Source of the DNA: Anaerocolumna jejuensis DSM 15929
GTDB taxonomy: Bacteria > Bacillota > Clostridia > Lachnospirales > Lachnospiraceae
Assembly (NCBI RefSeq): GCF_900142215.1
Contig: NZ_FRAC01000034.1
Location: 1-64,000 of the forward strand
DNA length: 64,000 nt
Direction of reading: 5' to 3'
Positions within the stretch are counted from its first letter, which is position 1, and each line of letters starts with the position of its first letter. The position numbers and the translations under genes were made by a program. The notes beneath the pieces are model-generated. The model was not told the origin of the DNA, ran no database searches, and saw only the letters and a program-made list of their open reading frames with translations. Of this stretch, positions 54,207 to 61,379 are shown in pieces.

Positions 54207-55625
54207 TTAAAGTCTGGCCAGTACGATAAAGTTCAAAATAAATAAGGCACTGGTTATCCACATAATAGGATGAACTTCTTTTGCTTTTCCCTGGCATACC
54301 TTTACGATGCAGTAGAAGATAAAGCCGGCAGCGATACCATAAGAAATGCTATAGCTGAATCCCATGAAAATGGAAGCAAAGAAAGCAGGTATTGCAACGT
54401 CCAGATTAGACCAGTCAATTTCCTTGAAGGAGGACATCATCATAATACCGACTGCAATCAGGGCAGGAGCAGTAGCCTGGGCAGGAACGATATTTACGAT
54501 CGGTCCTAAGAAAATACTTAAAAGGAATAAAAGTGCCGTAACAACACTGGTAAGTCCTGTACGTCCGCCGGCTCCGATTCCCGCTGCACTCTCCACATAG
54601 GTCGTGGTATTGGAGGTACCAAAAATTGCTCCGATAGAGGTTGCAATGGAATCCGCAAATAATGCCTTGTCCATCTTGGACTTAAAGCCATTTCCTTCCT
54701 GAAGTGCTTTTTCATCCTCCGCATCAAAGATACCGCTTCTCTTACCGGTTCCTACAAAGGTTCCGATGGTATCAAAGGTATCGGATAAGCTGAAGGCAAA
54801 GATTGTCATCAGCACAAGAGGGAGTCTGGATAGATCCTTAAAGAGGGAGCCAATTCCTTCAGAGCCAAGTGCCGCTCCAAATACCTTGCCCAAATCTTTA
54901 AAGGAATCGCCTAAGCCTGTGGAGCCTTGCAGGTTGGATACATCAACAACGCCCATAGGAATGCCGATAATCGTTGTAACTGCTATGCCGATAAGGATGG
55001 CACCTTTTACTTTCAGAATCAATAAGATTAACAGGATAAAGATACCGATCAAGGCAAGTATTACGGCTTTGTTATCAAAATTCACCAGTCCGGGTACCGC
55101 ACTGCTGCTCCCAATAATTGTTCCGCCGTCTTTCTCCGCATACTTTCCTTTATCTAAGGTGAATTGGATTAATCCTGCATTCTTAATTCCTATATAGGCA
55201 ATAAAGACACCGATACCGCCTCCGATTGCACTTTGAAGCTCGGAAGGAATCGCCTTTATGATCAATTTACGTACTTTTGTGACCGTAATGAGAATATTAA
55301 TGAGTCCGCATAAAAATACCATTGCCAGAGCTTCCTTCCAGGAAAATCCCAGAACAAATACAACTGTATAGGTGAAGAAGGCATTTAACCCCATACCGGG
55401 TGCCTGTGCATAGGGTACATTGGCAAACAGTCCCATGACCAGGGTACCAACAACGGAAGAAATGATCGTTGCTAAAAATACCGCCCCAAATGGTATTCCT
55501 GCCTGGCTTAAAGTCTGCGGGTTTACAAATATTATGTATGCCATCGCAAAGAAAGTCGTAATACCTGCTACAATTTCCGTAGAAACCGTGGTGCCCTGTT
55601 CTTTCAGTTTAAAAAACTTTTCCAT
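54207..55625 (-). CDS. NCS2-family purine permease (AzgA/PbuG-like)
   Basis: 472 residues with about 12 hydrophobic segments. AzgA-type motifs: FFAMAYIIFVNPQTLSQAGI, ANVPYAQAPGMGLNAFF, and a loop with SDTFDTIGTFVGTGKRSG. It imports hypoxanthine, guanine or adenine with protons. The frame is open to 55673; ATG 55625 with AAAGGAG upstream is used. No purine riboswitch was seen in its leader. It rides inside the spoIIID intervening element. The element may therefore be selected for in vegetative cells. Confidence 0.88.
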   Translation of the reverse strand: MEKFFKLKEQGTTVSTEIVAGITTFFAMAYIIFVNPQTLSQAGIPFGAVFLATIISSVVGTLVMGLFANVPYAQAPGMGLNAFFTYTVVFVLGFSWKEALAMVFLCGLINILITVTKVRKLIIKAIPSELQSAIGGGIGVFIAYIGIKNAGLIQFTLDKGKYAEKDGGTIIGSSSAVPGLVNFDNKAVILALIGIFILLILLILKVKGAILIGIAVTTIIGIPMGVVDVSNLQGSTGLGDSFKDLGKVFGAALGSEGIGSLFKDLSRLPLVLMTIFAFSLSDTFDTIGTFVGTGKRSGIFDAEDEKALQEGNGFKSKMDKALFADSIATSIGAIFGTSNTTTYVESAAGIGAGGRTGLTSVVTALLFLLSIFLGPIVNIVPAQATAPALIAVGIMMMSSFKEIDWSNLDVAIPAFFASIFMGFSYSISYGIAAGFIFYCIVKVCQGKAKEVHPIMWITSALFILNFIVLARL

Positions 55626-55849
55626 AACTTTCTCCTTTATTTGTATACTATAAAACTGCCCCAATCCAGGCAAACACAGAATATTATAATAGATTTTGCC
55701 GATTTTTGAAAGTTTTCTTTTGCCTTCCGCTTATTAATTTTAATAATATTATTTATATATTCAGCTAATATATACAAAAAATCTGTATATTTTATACTTT
55801 GCATTTTTATGGTATACTCTAGAAAAAGGTATAGGGAAAGGAATATTTT

Positions 55850-56785
55850 ATGTTCTATCAACTTCAGGACAGGCTCTGTCCAATTACTATAGAGGAGTAT
55901 AATCCCTCCATCCTGACTCTCGGCATCATCAGCTTAAAGGAGCTGGCGGAATGTTATACCGTCTTTGGCTTCTCCCAGACAACCGTTATGGAATGTCAGG
56001 ATATTACGAGAAAACTTCATGGCATCATGGGGATATACGACGAATACCACTTTGGTATCATAACAGCGATCGATACCAAGTATTTTATCCATTTGGAGGA
56101 CAGAATCGGTATTTATATAAAAGAGAATCTGTTTCTTATTGTAATTATTAAAGACCAGGATAACAGTATCCATATGGACTTATTAGAATCCTTAAAGCAG
56201 ATCAACTTTACAAAGATTTCACTGGAGCGCCTGATATACGGATTTCTGGAGCGTCTTCTTTTAAATAATTATACGATGCTGGAGGAGCTGGAGGATAGTA
56301 TCAGCGAATTTGAGGACAACATTGATGACAACAAATTGTCAAAAGATTTTTACCATGAGATCACAAGTGTAAGAAAAAGGCTTCTTCTCCTTGATAATTA
56401 CTATGAACAGCTTGTTTTAATCGGCGAAGAACTAAAGGATAATTCCATTGGTATATTTAATGAAGAACGTCTGCGTTATTTTAAACTCTTTAATGACCGT
56501 GTTTTAAGATTAAGCAACAATGTCAGAAAGCTCGACGATTACAGTATCCATGTAAGGGATGCCTATCATGCCCAGATGGACTATAACCTGAACAGCATCA
56601 TGAAGCTGTTTACCGTAATCACCACCATCTTTCTGCCTTTAACCCTTATCGTTGGCTGGTACGGAATGAATTTTACCAATATGCCGGAGCTTGGCTGGAA
56701 AATGGGATATCCCTTCGTTATTATCCTTAGTATCCTGGTGGTAATTATTAACATTCTGTTTTTTAAGAGAAAGAAGTTCTTATAA
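55850..56785 (+). CDS. corA: CorA-family magnesium transporter
   Basis: 311 residues. Long helical N-terminal domain, then two C-terminal membrane helices (LFTVITTIFLPLTLIVGWYG and the last 25 residues). The signature YGMNF sits between them, followed by TNMPEL. It makes a pentameric divalent-cation channel (Mg, Co or Ni). AAAGG lies upstream of the ATG. It converges with the DUF3791-like trio within the intervening element. Confidence 0.87.
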   Translation: MFYQLQDRLCPITIEEYNPSILTLGIISLKELAECYTVFGFSQTTVMECQDITRKLHGIMGIYDEYHFGIITAIDTKYFIHLEDRIGIYIKENLFLIVIIKDQDNSIHMDLLESLKQINFTKISLERLIYGFLERLLLNNYTMLEELEDSISEFEDNIDDNKLSKDFYHEITSVRKRLLLLDNYYEQLVLIGEELKDNSIGIFNEERLRYFKLFNDRVLRLSNNVRKLDDYSIHVRDAYHAQMDYNLNSIMKLFTVITTIFLPLTLIVGWYGMNFTNMPELGWKMGYPFVIILSILVVIINILFFKRKKFL

Positions 56786-57037
56786 GTCTTCTTTCTCCTT
56801 CAGCTGGCAGGGATTTTCCCTGAAAAATTCATCCGTTATAAACTCTGCGCTCTCTGCCCACATCAGAGAGCTCGTTTTTCGCAGCATATCATACGCTTTT
56901 GACAGGTAAAAATCATAGAGGCAGTCATCAAAGTTCTTTCCTGTTTCTATCGCTATCAAACGTGCGACCTGTTCAATTTTGATTATAATATCCAGGGTTA
57001 TATCCTGATTCTTGTAAACAAAAAGATTCTTCATCAT
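56780..57037 (-). CDS. Small helical protein, companion of DUF3990
   Basis: 85 residues (start at either of two ATGs), mainly helical: ITLDIIIKIEQVARLIAIET, then GKNFDDCLYDFYLSKAYDML. Homologues of this kind usually sit beside DUF3990 genes in Firmicutes. No catalytic motif. Likely antitoxin or partner. Its stop overlaps the corA stop region by six bases, tail to tail. Confidence 0.6.
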   Translation of the reverse strand: MMKNLFVYKNQDITLDIIIKIEQVARLIAIETGKNFDDCLYDFYLSKAYDMLRKTSSLMWAESAEFITDEFFRENPCQLKEKEDL

Positions 57038-57129
57038 CTCTTCTATTCCTCATTTATTTCCACTCAGCCTGCCTGGAGGCCAAATACTGCATGTATTAAC
57101 AGTTATAATTCACTTTCCTGCATATCCTC

Positions 57130-57645
57130 CTATACTGCCAGGGATAAGGCTTTTAATGGCGGAAGCTCCTTACGCCCCAGATAGGTAAGGTAATTCAGGG
57201 CTTTTGCCGTATGCAGGGAGATCTGGTCATGGGCCTGATACGGCCGGAGCTGTTCAAGGGCAGTCTCCTGGCTGTAAATCCCTGCTACATATAAAGCTAT
57301 GGTCCTCATAATATTATCGTCCGCAACCGGGCCTATTACCACATCATATGTATGCTGGATACCGCCGTACAGCCGGTTTTCCTTAATCATACTGAGCCAT
57401 TCACTGGTAAGCCCCGGATACTTCATTACCGAAAGCTCTTTTGCCATCTTCAGCTTAAATTCCATGACATATCTGCCCTCGCCCCCGTACCGGATATACA
57501 TGTTTTCTGCCCAGCCCTCTGCCTGCTCTCTGAAGGTAGTTGTATAGAACCCTTTGCCAAAATCCCTCTTATCTTTTGAAAAGCTTAGATCTACCTTTTC
57601 GAATATTACATTTGTCCCGTGGTAAAGATAAATTTCATTTTGCAT
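57130..57645 (-). CDS. DUF3990 protein, ADP-ribosyltransferase-like putative toxin
   Basis: 171 residues. N-terminal YLYHGTNVIFEKVDLSFSKD, then GKGFYTTTFREQAEGWA, resemble the H-Y-type core of ADP-ribosyltransferases (YHG..., then G-x-Y-x-T). A conserved VIGPVADDN motif follows near residue 110. It overlaps the upstream DUF3791 gene by 11 bases. Such two- or three-gene sets behave like toxin-antitoxin modules. Transferase activity and toxicity are inferences from motifs and context. Confidence 0.65.
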   Translation of the reverse strand: MQNEIYLYHGTNVIFEKVDLSFSKDKRDFGKGFYTTTFREQAEGWAENMYIRYGGEGRYVMEFKLKMAKELSVMKYPGLTSEWLSMIKENRLYGGIQHTYDVVIGPVADDNIMRTIALYVAGIYSQETALEQLRPYQAHDQISLHTAKALNYLTYLGRKELPPLKALSLAV

Positions 57646-57865
57646 CCAGCACTCTCCTTAATATGTCCTCCACAAAGTATATGCTCTCTTCCATACTTTG
57701 TGTATGCAGTGTCTTGTACTGTGAACGCAAGAGCTCTATTATGCCGTTGTTCCGGAATAACAAAAAGACTTCACAGGGCTTCATATTATGATTACGGGCA
57801 TAGCCTTCAATTGCTTCCACTATCATCAGATTTTTATCATTTTCCGAATCTTCCACAGACTTCAC
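57635..57865 (-). CDS. DUF3791 protein, putative antitoxin
   Basis: 76 residues from the GTG at 57865; a GTG at 57856 has better AAAGGTG spacing and may be the true start. The DUF3791 pattern LLRSQYKTLHTQSMEES then VEDIL is present. It begins only about 40 bases inside the right attachment site, so its transcription probably comes through the 5' half of spoIIID. It overlaps DUF3990 and the tail of the spoIIID 5' frame. Confidence 0.62.
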   Translation of the reverse strand: MKSVEDSENDKNLMIVEAIEGYARNHNMKPCEVFLLFRNNGIIELLRSQYKTLHTQSMEESIYFVEDILRRVLDAK

Positions 57866-58022
57866 ACCTTTCTGAAATTATGGTACCGTTCACTTTTGTT
57901 ACAGCTTTATGTACGGTTGATTTTGAAATGCCAAACTGCTTTGCTGTCTGTCTCACGGTCGCATTATTGTCGATTATGTAGTTGGCTATTTCTACTGCCC
58001 TTTCTTCTATATAGCCTTTCAA
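57837..58022 (-). pseudogene. spoIIID: spoIIID, 5' half (interrupted after residue 39)
   Basis: TTG start at 58022 with GGGGG eight bases upstream. Residues 1-39 are a clear SpoIIID N-terminus: (M)KGYIEERAVEIANYIIDNN, then ATVRQTAKQFGISKSTVHK with the helix-turn-helix. The element sequence then replaces the C-terminus with 22 unrelated residues (AVTKVNGTIISERCEVCGRF, GK) and a stop. Joining at CCGTACATAAAG to 51884 gives an in-frame 89-residue protein very like Bacillus and Clostridioides SpoIIID. Before joining, the peptide would be a truncated DNA-binding half. Confidence 0.85.
57897..57916 (-). other. Attachment site, right end of the spoIIID intervening element
   Basis: CTTTATGTACGG (57905-57916) repeated from 51885-51896 in the same orientation; flanking bases TGT-ACA also match. 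It falls within the codons for T-V-H-K of SpoIIID, the recognition helix. Confidence 0.75.
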
Positions 58023-58054
58023 AAGGATATCCCCCTATTGTACTTGTTTTTAAT

Positions 58055-58085
58055 ATTGTATGCATGACTGCTGTAAATTATATCC
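58055..58085 (-). promoter_or_regulatory. Sigma-E-type promoter of spoIIID
   Basis: Minus strand CATACAAT (58055-58062) is a perfect sigma-E -10 box. GGATATA (58079-58085) is a 5/7 match to the -35 with a 16-base spacer. Transcription would start near 58047, 25 bases before the TTG and its GGGGG site. Confidence 0.6.
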
Positions 58086-58130
58086 TGTTCCTTTGCAGGA
58101 AATACAGGAAAACTACACAAAACAGGTCAT

Positions 58131-58174
58131 AAAAAAACTGCCGTAAATTGGCTTAAGGGCCAACCTGCGGCAGA
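58131..58174 (-). terminator. Terminator after the NusG-II gene
   Basis: Stem CTGCCG (58138-58143) / CGGCAG (58168-58173), with an inner GGTTGGCCC...GCCAA pairing, then T7 on the minus strand. Confidence 0.75.
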
Positions 58175-58189
58175 AAAAAAATAAATGTA

Positions 58190-58573
58190 TTAATTTGTAG
58201 AACCATCTACCTCAGGGGTATCCCTGCCAACGATTTTAACTACGACCTTATTGGGCAGACAGATGATACTTTCCCCTGTTTTATTGATCTTTCTTGACTT
58301 TACACATATTTTATCAGGGCAGCTTGCCTCTGTAACATCCGCATAACCATCCTTGATCACAAGATGATTGGTACCGCCGTTTACGCCTTTTATATCAACA
58401 GTAAGGTCTTTATTTAAGGGGTACTCCTGTGTGACCACTCCATCCACTGCCACTACTACCATATCTCCGCTTTTTTGTGTTATCCGGAAAATAAGCAGTC
58501 CTCCAAGGGCTATGAAGAGTATGACCAATAACAGAATGATATCTTTCTTTTTTATATATGTGTTCTTATCCAA
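58190..58573 (-). CDS. eetA: NusG domain II-containing membrane protein, EetA-like
   Basis: 127 residues from TTG 58573 (AAGGAGC upstream). One N-terminal membrane helix (DIILLLVILFIALGGLLIF) is followed by an extracellular beta domain with a Cys pair (ASCPDKICVKS and IICLPNKVVVKI). The frame is open to 58642 but without a ribosome site. This family is the EetA partner in flavin-based electron transfer loci, though it lies 7 kb from the main locus here. It is downstream of a spoIIID-like gene. Confidence 0.7.
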   Translation of the reverse strand: MDKNTYIKKKDIILLLVILFIALGGLLIFRITQKSGDMVVVAVDGVVTQEYPLNKDLTVDIKGVNGGTNHLVIKDGYADVTEASCPDKICVKSRKINKTGESIICLPNKVVVKIVGRDTPEVDGSTN

Positions 58574-58604
58574 AATGCAGCTCCTTGTCCAAATACTTTC
58601 TCCG

Positions 58605-58853
58605 TTATGTTTTCTTGTATTTTCTCCTTGTAGCCAGTCCACCTCTTATGTGCCGTTCCGCTTTGTTTAACATAAGTACCTCATTTACCGCATGATAGAG
58701 CTGCTTATTGATTAACGGCAGTCTATCCTGTAAATCTTTATGAACTGTTGATTTGCTGACACCATAGCGGATAGCAGTCTCCCGTACAGTCGCTTTCTGC
58801 TCAATGGTATAATTGGCCAGCTCAATAATTCTCTCCTCCATATATGGATGCAT
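58605..58853 (-). CDS. SpoIIID-family transcriptional regulator (intact paralogue)
   Basis: 82 residues. N-terminal helix-turn-helix (TVRETAIRYGVSKSTVHKDL) and basic C-terminus (LNKAERHIRGGLATRRKYKK). It is complete, unlike the split gene 600 bases downstream, but its middle (LPLINKQLYHAVNEVLM) departs from the classical ERLPxINPxLANxV pattern that the split gene keeps. It is probably a paralogue with a related or partial role. It is followed 31 bases later by the NusG-II gene. A weak sigma-E-like pattern lies upstream. Confidence 0.82.
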   Translation of the reverse strand: MHPYMEERIIELANYTIEQKATVRETAIRYGVSKSTVHKDLQDRLPLINKQLYHAVNEVLMLNKAERHIRGGLATRRKYKKT

Positions 58854-58925
58854 AACAGGGCCCCCAAGCTTGTTTTTTCTAGTATATTCCTGTTTGTCCC
58901 CTTATATGTCAGAAGAAAAATGCTG

Positions 58926-59399
58926 TTAAAATCCTTCCGTACGTCTTATCTTGCGAAGCTTATTCCGTTTTACGGCTCCGTCCCATTCTGCCTGCTGGAC
59001 TTCTGTTTCCAGCTTCAGTCCGGGCACCTTAATCGGCCTTCCGTCCTTATCGATTGCCACATATACAAGATATGCTCTGTTAATGGGTTTTCGAAATCCG
59101 CTAAGGTCCTCCAGATAAGTATCTACTCTTATCTCCATTGAAGTATTTCCCACATAGGTTATTTTACCCCGCAGCACCAGGGTATCATTTATAAAGGCAC
59201 CGGCCTTAAATTGCAGATTATCGATTGCTGCCGTTGTAATGTTGCATTCCGCATGACGCTTGGCTGTAATTCCACCCACAATATCAATCCATTCCATAAG
59301 CTGCCCGCCAAAAAGCCTTCCGCTTCCGTTGATGTGGGCAGGCATCAGAAGGTGAACCTGCTCTGTCAGAGATTCCTCTACCGTTTTTGCTTCTTTCAT
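58926..59399 (-). CDS. Acyl-CoA thioesterase (YciA-like hotdog fold)
   Basis: 157 residues. Hotdog-domain motifs HINGSGRLFGGQLMEWIDIV and TAAIDNLQFKAGAFINDTLV, with the conserved Asp and Asn. It hydrolyses acyl-CoA to free acid and CoA; chain-length range unknown. AAGGAA upstream of the ATG. Monocistronic by appearance. Confidence 0.83.
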   Translation of the reverse strand: MKEAKTVEESLTEQVHLLMPAHINGSGRLFGGQLMEWIDIVGGITAKRHAECNITTAAIDNLQFKAGAFINDTLVLRGKITYVGNTSMEIRVDTYLEDLSGFRKPINRAYLVYVAIDKDGRPIKVPGLKLETEVQQAEWDGAVKRNKLRKIRRTEGF

Positions 59400-59544
59400 A
59401 TATATTTCCTTCCCGATGGTTTTTTCATTTGTTCGTTTATTGACTGACCCTTCTCTTTTACAGTAGCTAATCCCTTCGCTTTTGTCAAGGGGCTCAGATG
59501 CTATGTTTACGGGAAACGAAGGAAGGAAGTTTATGGAAACGGAC

Positions 59545-59774
59545 GATGACCAAGGAGGTTGCTTTGAAGTTTTGTTCGCGAGAACCCTTTTTCCACTAAA
59601 GCGGCAGAAAACGTAACTGGCAGGTAAACCAGTGCCAAACTCGCTGTAACAATTATGGCTGTGTTAGTTCTCGAGCTCAAACAGTGGCGCTGTTTACCTA
59701 GTCACGTTTCCTGCCGCTTAAGTGTCATAAGGAACCTCTTGAGACAAAACTTCAAAGCAACCTCCTTGGTCATC
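59545..59774. repeat. Long inverted repeat, possible structured RNA or MITE-like element (family C copy 1)
   Basis: Arms 59545-59575 and 59744-59774 are a perfect 31-base inverted repeat. Inner arms (59599 on, AAGCGGCAG...; ending 59719, ...CTGCCGCTT) continue the pairing with a few mismatches towards the centre near 59660. No open frame. No clear target duplication. Confidence 0.75.
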
Positions 59775-59810
59775 TGTGTATATACATTATTTTTCTCATG
59801 CGTTTGCCGT

Positions 59811-60039
59811 GATGCTATGTATTACAAAGCCTAGAAACAGTTAATGGAAAGGCACCAGGAAAAGTCCTGCCTTACGTAAGGCAGGACTAGGGAATTGATT
59901 TGGACTTCGTTGTTCGGAAACCTTTATTCTACTAGAGCCGCAAAAAAGCAGCTGGCAGTCAAATCTTCCGGACAGAAAGAGGCCTGTAATTCTTTTCCAG
60001 GCATAGTTTTCAATGTACCATGAAAAAGCGTTACAGGCC
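59811..60039. repeat. Family C copy 2, diverged
   Basis: Aligns with the left part of copy 1 (GATGCTATGT..., then TTGATTTGGACTTCGTTGTTCG and AGCCGCAAAAAAGCAGCTGG against related text in copy 1). It includes a perfect 26-base palindrome at 59863-59888 (half-site AGTCCTGCCTTAC) and a GGCCTGTAA / TTACAGGCC hairpin (59981-59989, 60031-60039). Confidence 0.6.
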
Positions 60040-60114
60040 CTTCCTTATTCGTATAAATAGAAGGATGGTACGAAAAGTATGGTCTGAGGATTTTATTAAA
60101 TGGCTGAAATAATA

Positions 60115-61047
60115 TTATTCTGAAAATAACGGGGTGGATAAGTATCTTTCACCTGTATCAGGAAGCAGTACAACAATAGTCTTGCCTGCATTCTCAGGGC
60201 GTTTTGCAATCTGAACTGCTGCCCATGCGGCTGCACCGGAGGAAATACCTACCAGGAGGCCTTCTGTTTTCGCAATTTGTCTTCCTGTAGCAAATGCATC
60301 TTCATTATCAACAGGTATGATTTCATCGTATATCTCTGTATTTAATATTTTGGGTACAAAGCCTGCGCCAATACCCTGAATTTTATGAGCTCCCGGAGTT
60401 CCCTTGGATAATACGGGGGACGCACTGGGCTCAACGGCAATTATCTTAACGTCCGGATTCTTGCTCTTTAAATATTCACCAACACCGGTGATGGTTCCGC
60501 CGGTACCGATACCTGCGATAAAGAAATCGACCTTACCGTCCGTATCTTCCCAGATCTCAGGTCCCGTAGTCTTTCTGTGGACTTCCGGATTGGCTTCGTT
60601 AATAAACTGACCTGGAATAAAGGAATCCTGAATTTCCTTTGCCAGCTCATCTGCCTTTGCTATAGCACCGCTCATACCCTTGCTGCCTTCGGTCAATACA
60701 AGCTCTGCTCCATAGGCCTTTAAAAGATTTCTTCTTTCAATGCTCATTGTTTCAGGCATTGTCAATATAATCTTATATCCTCTGGCTGCGGCAACAGATG
60801 CTAAGCCAATACCTGTATTTCCGCTGGTAGGCTCAATAATGGTAGCTCCGGGCTTTAATAATCCTTTTTCCTCGGCATCATCAATCATTGCTTTGGCAAT
60901 TCTGTCCTTTACACTGCCGGCAGGATTAAAATATTCCAATTTACCTACTATTGCTGCTTTTACCTCATTTTCTTCACTGAATTTTTCAAGCTCCAGCAAC
61001 GGTGTTTTTCCGATTAAATCTGTAAGGCTTTTTGCGATCTTTCCCAT
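60115..61047 (-). CDS. cysK: Cysteine synthase A (O-acetylserine sulfhydrylase)
   Basis: 310 residues. PLP lysine in PAGSVKDRIAKAM, substrate loop EPTSGNTGIGLA, phosphate loop GTGGTITGVGEYL and C-terminal GISSGAAAWAA, all typical of CysK. It makes cysteine from O-acetylserine and sulfide in the cytosol. Promoter TTGACA/TAGATT at 61101-61129. No serine acetyltransferase adjoins. Confidence 0.94.
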   Translation of the reverse strand: MGKIAKSLTDLIGKTPLLELEKFSEENEVKAAIVGKLEYFNPAGSVKDRIAKAMIDDAEEKGLLKPGATIIEPTSGNTGIGLASVAAARGYKIILTMPETMSIERRNLLKAYGAELVLTEGSKGMSGAIAKADELAKEIQDSFIPGQFINEANPEVHRKTTGPEIWEDTDGKVDFFIAGIGTGGTITGVGEYLKSKNPDVKIIAVEPSASPVLSKGTPGAHKIQGIGAGFVPKILNTEIYDEIIPVDNEDAFATGRQIAKTEGLLVGISSGAAAWAAVQIAKRPENAGKTIVVLLPDTGERYLSTPLFSE

Positions 61048-61100
61048 AACTTATTCTCCTTTATATTAAATTTATTATTGTTCTTTTGCTAACTAACTAT

Positions 61101-61129
61101 AATCTATCACAGGTGTATTTATTTGTCAA
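61101..61129 (-). promoter_or_regulatory. Promoter of cysK
   Basis: Minus strand TTGACA (61124-61129), 17-base spacer, TAGATT (61101-61106). The rest of the 61130-61320 gap is AT-rich, with no further feature I can name. Confidence 0.6.
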
Positions 61130-61324
61130 CAATTTTTTATATATATCATATATGTTTACTAGGAATTGACGATTTGGATTTCTAGTTAACCTCAGCTTTC
61201 GCTTATGTATATTTGTGGTATAAAAATGCAATGTAGTGACTTTCACGGAGCTGAGTGTATTTTTATATCACAAGTATACATTCAATAAACATGGCATTGA
61301 CTTACTTGAATCATTAATAAAAGG

Positions 61325-61351
61325 TAAAAAAATAACTGCCTTTTGCAGTTT
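61325..61351 (-). terminator. Terminator of the 61380-62243 gene
   Basis: Stem AACTGC / GCAGTT with a short loop and a T7 run on the minus strand. Confidence 0.6.
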
Positions 61352-61379
61352 AAATTCTTTTGTATTTTACTTTACCTCT

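Larger units (their letters stand above)
59400..60114. other. 715-bp intergenic region with two structured repeat units
   Basis: No gene is evident. It holds one near-perfect giant inverted repeat (59545-59774) and a diverged relative with smaller hairpins (59811-60039), described separately. The cysK transcript must end in this stretch. Confidence 0.5.

Noticed and set aside
55626..55849. Purine riboswitch before the purine permease
   Set aside because: The leader is AT-rich and lacks the conserved purine-aptamer loops.
58605..58853. The intact 82-residue SpoIIID-like gene as the 5' partner of the 51.7-kb half
   Set aside because: It already has its own complete C-terminus, and the matching 12-bp junction sequence is found in the 57.9-kb half instead.
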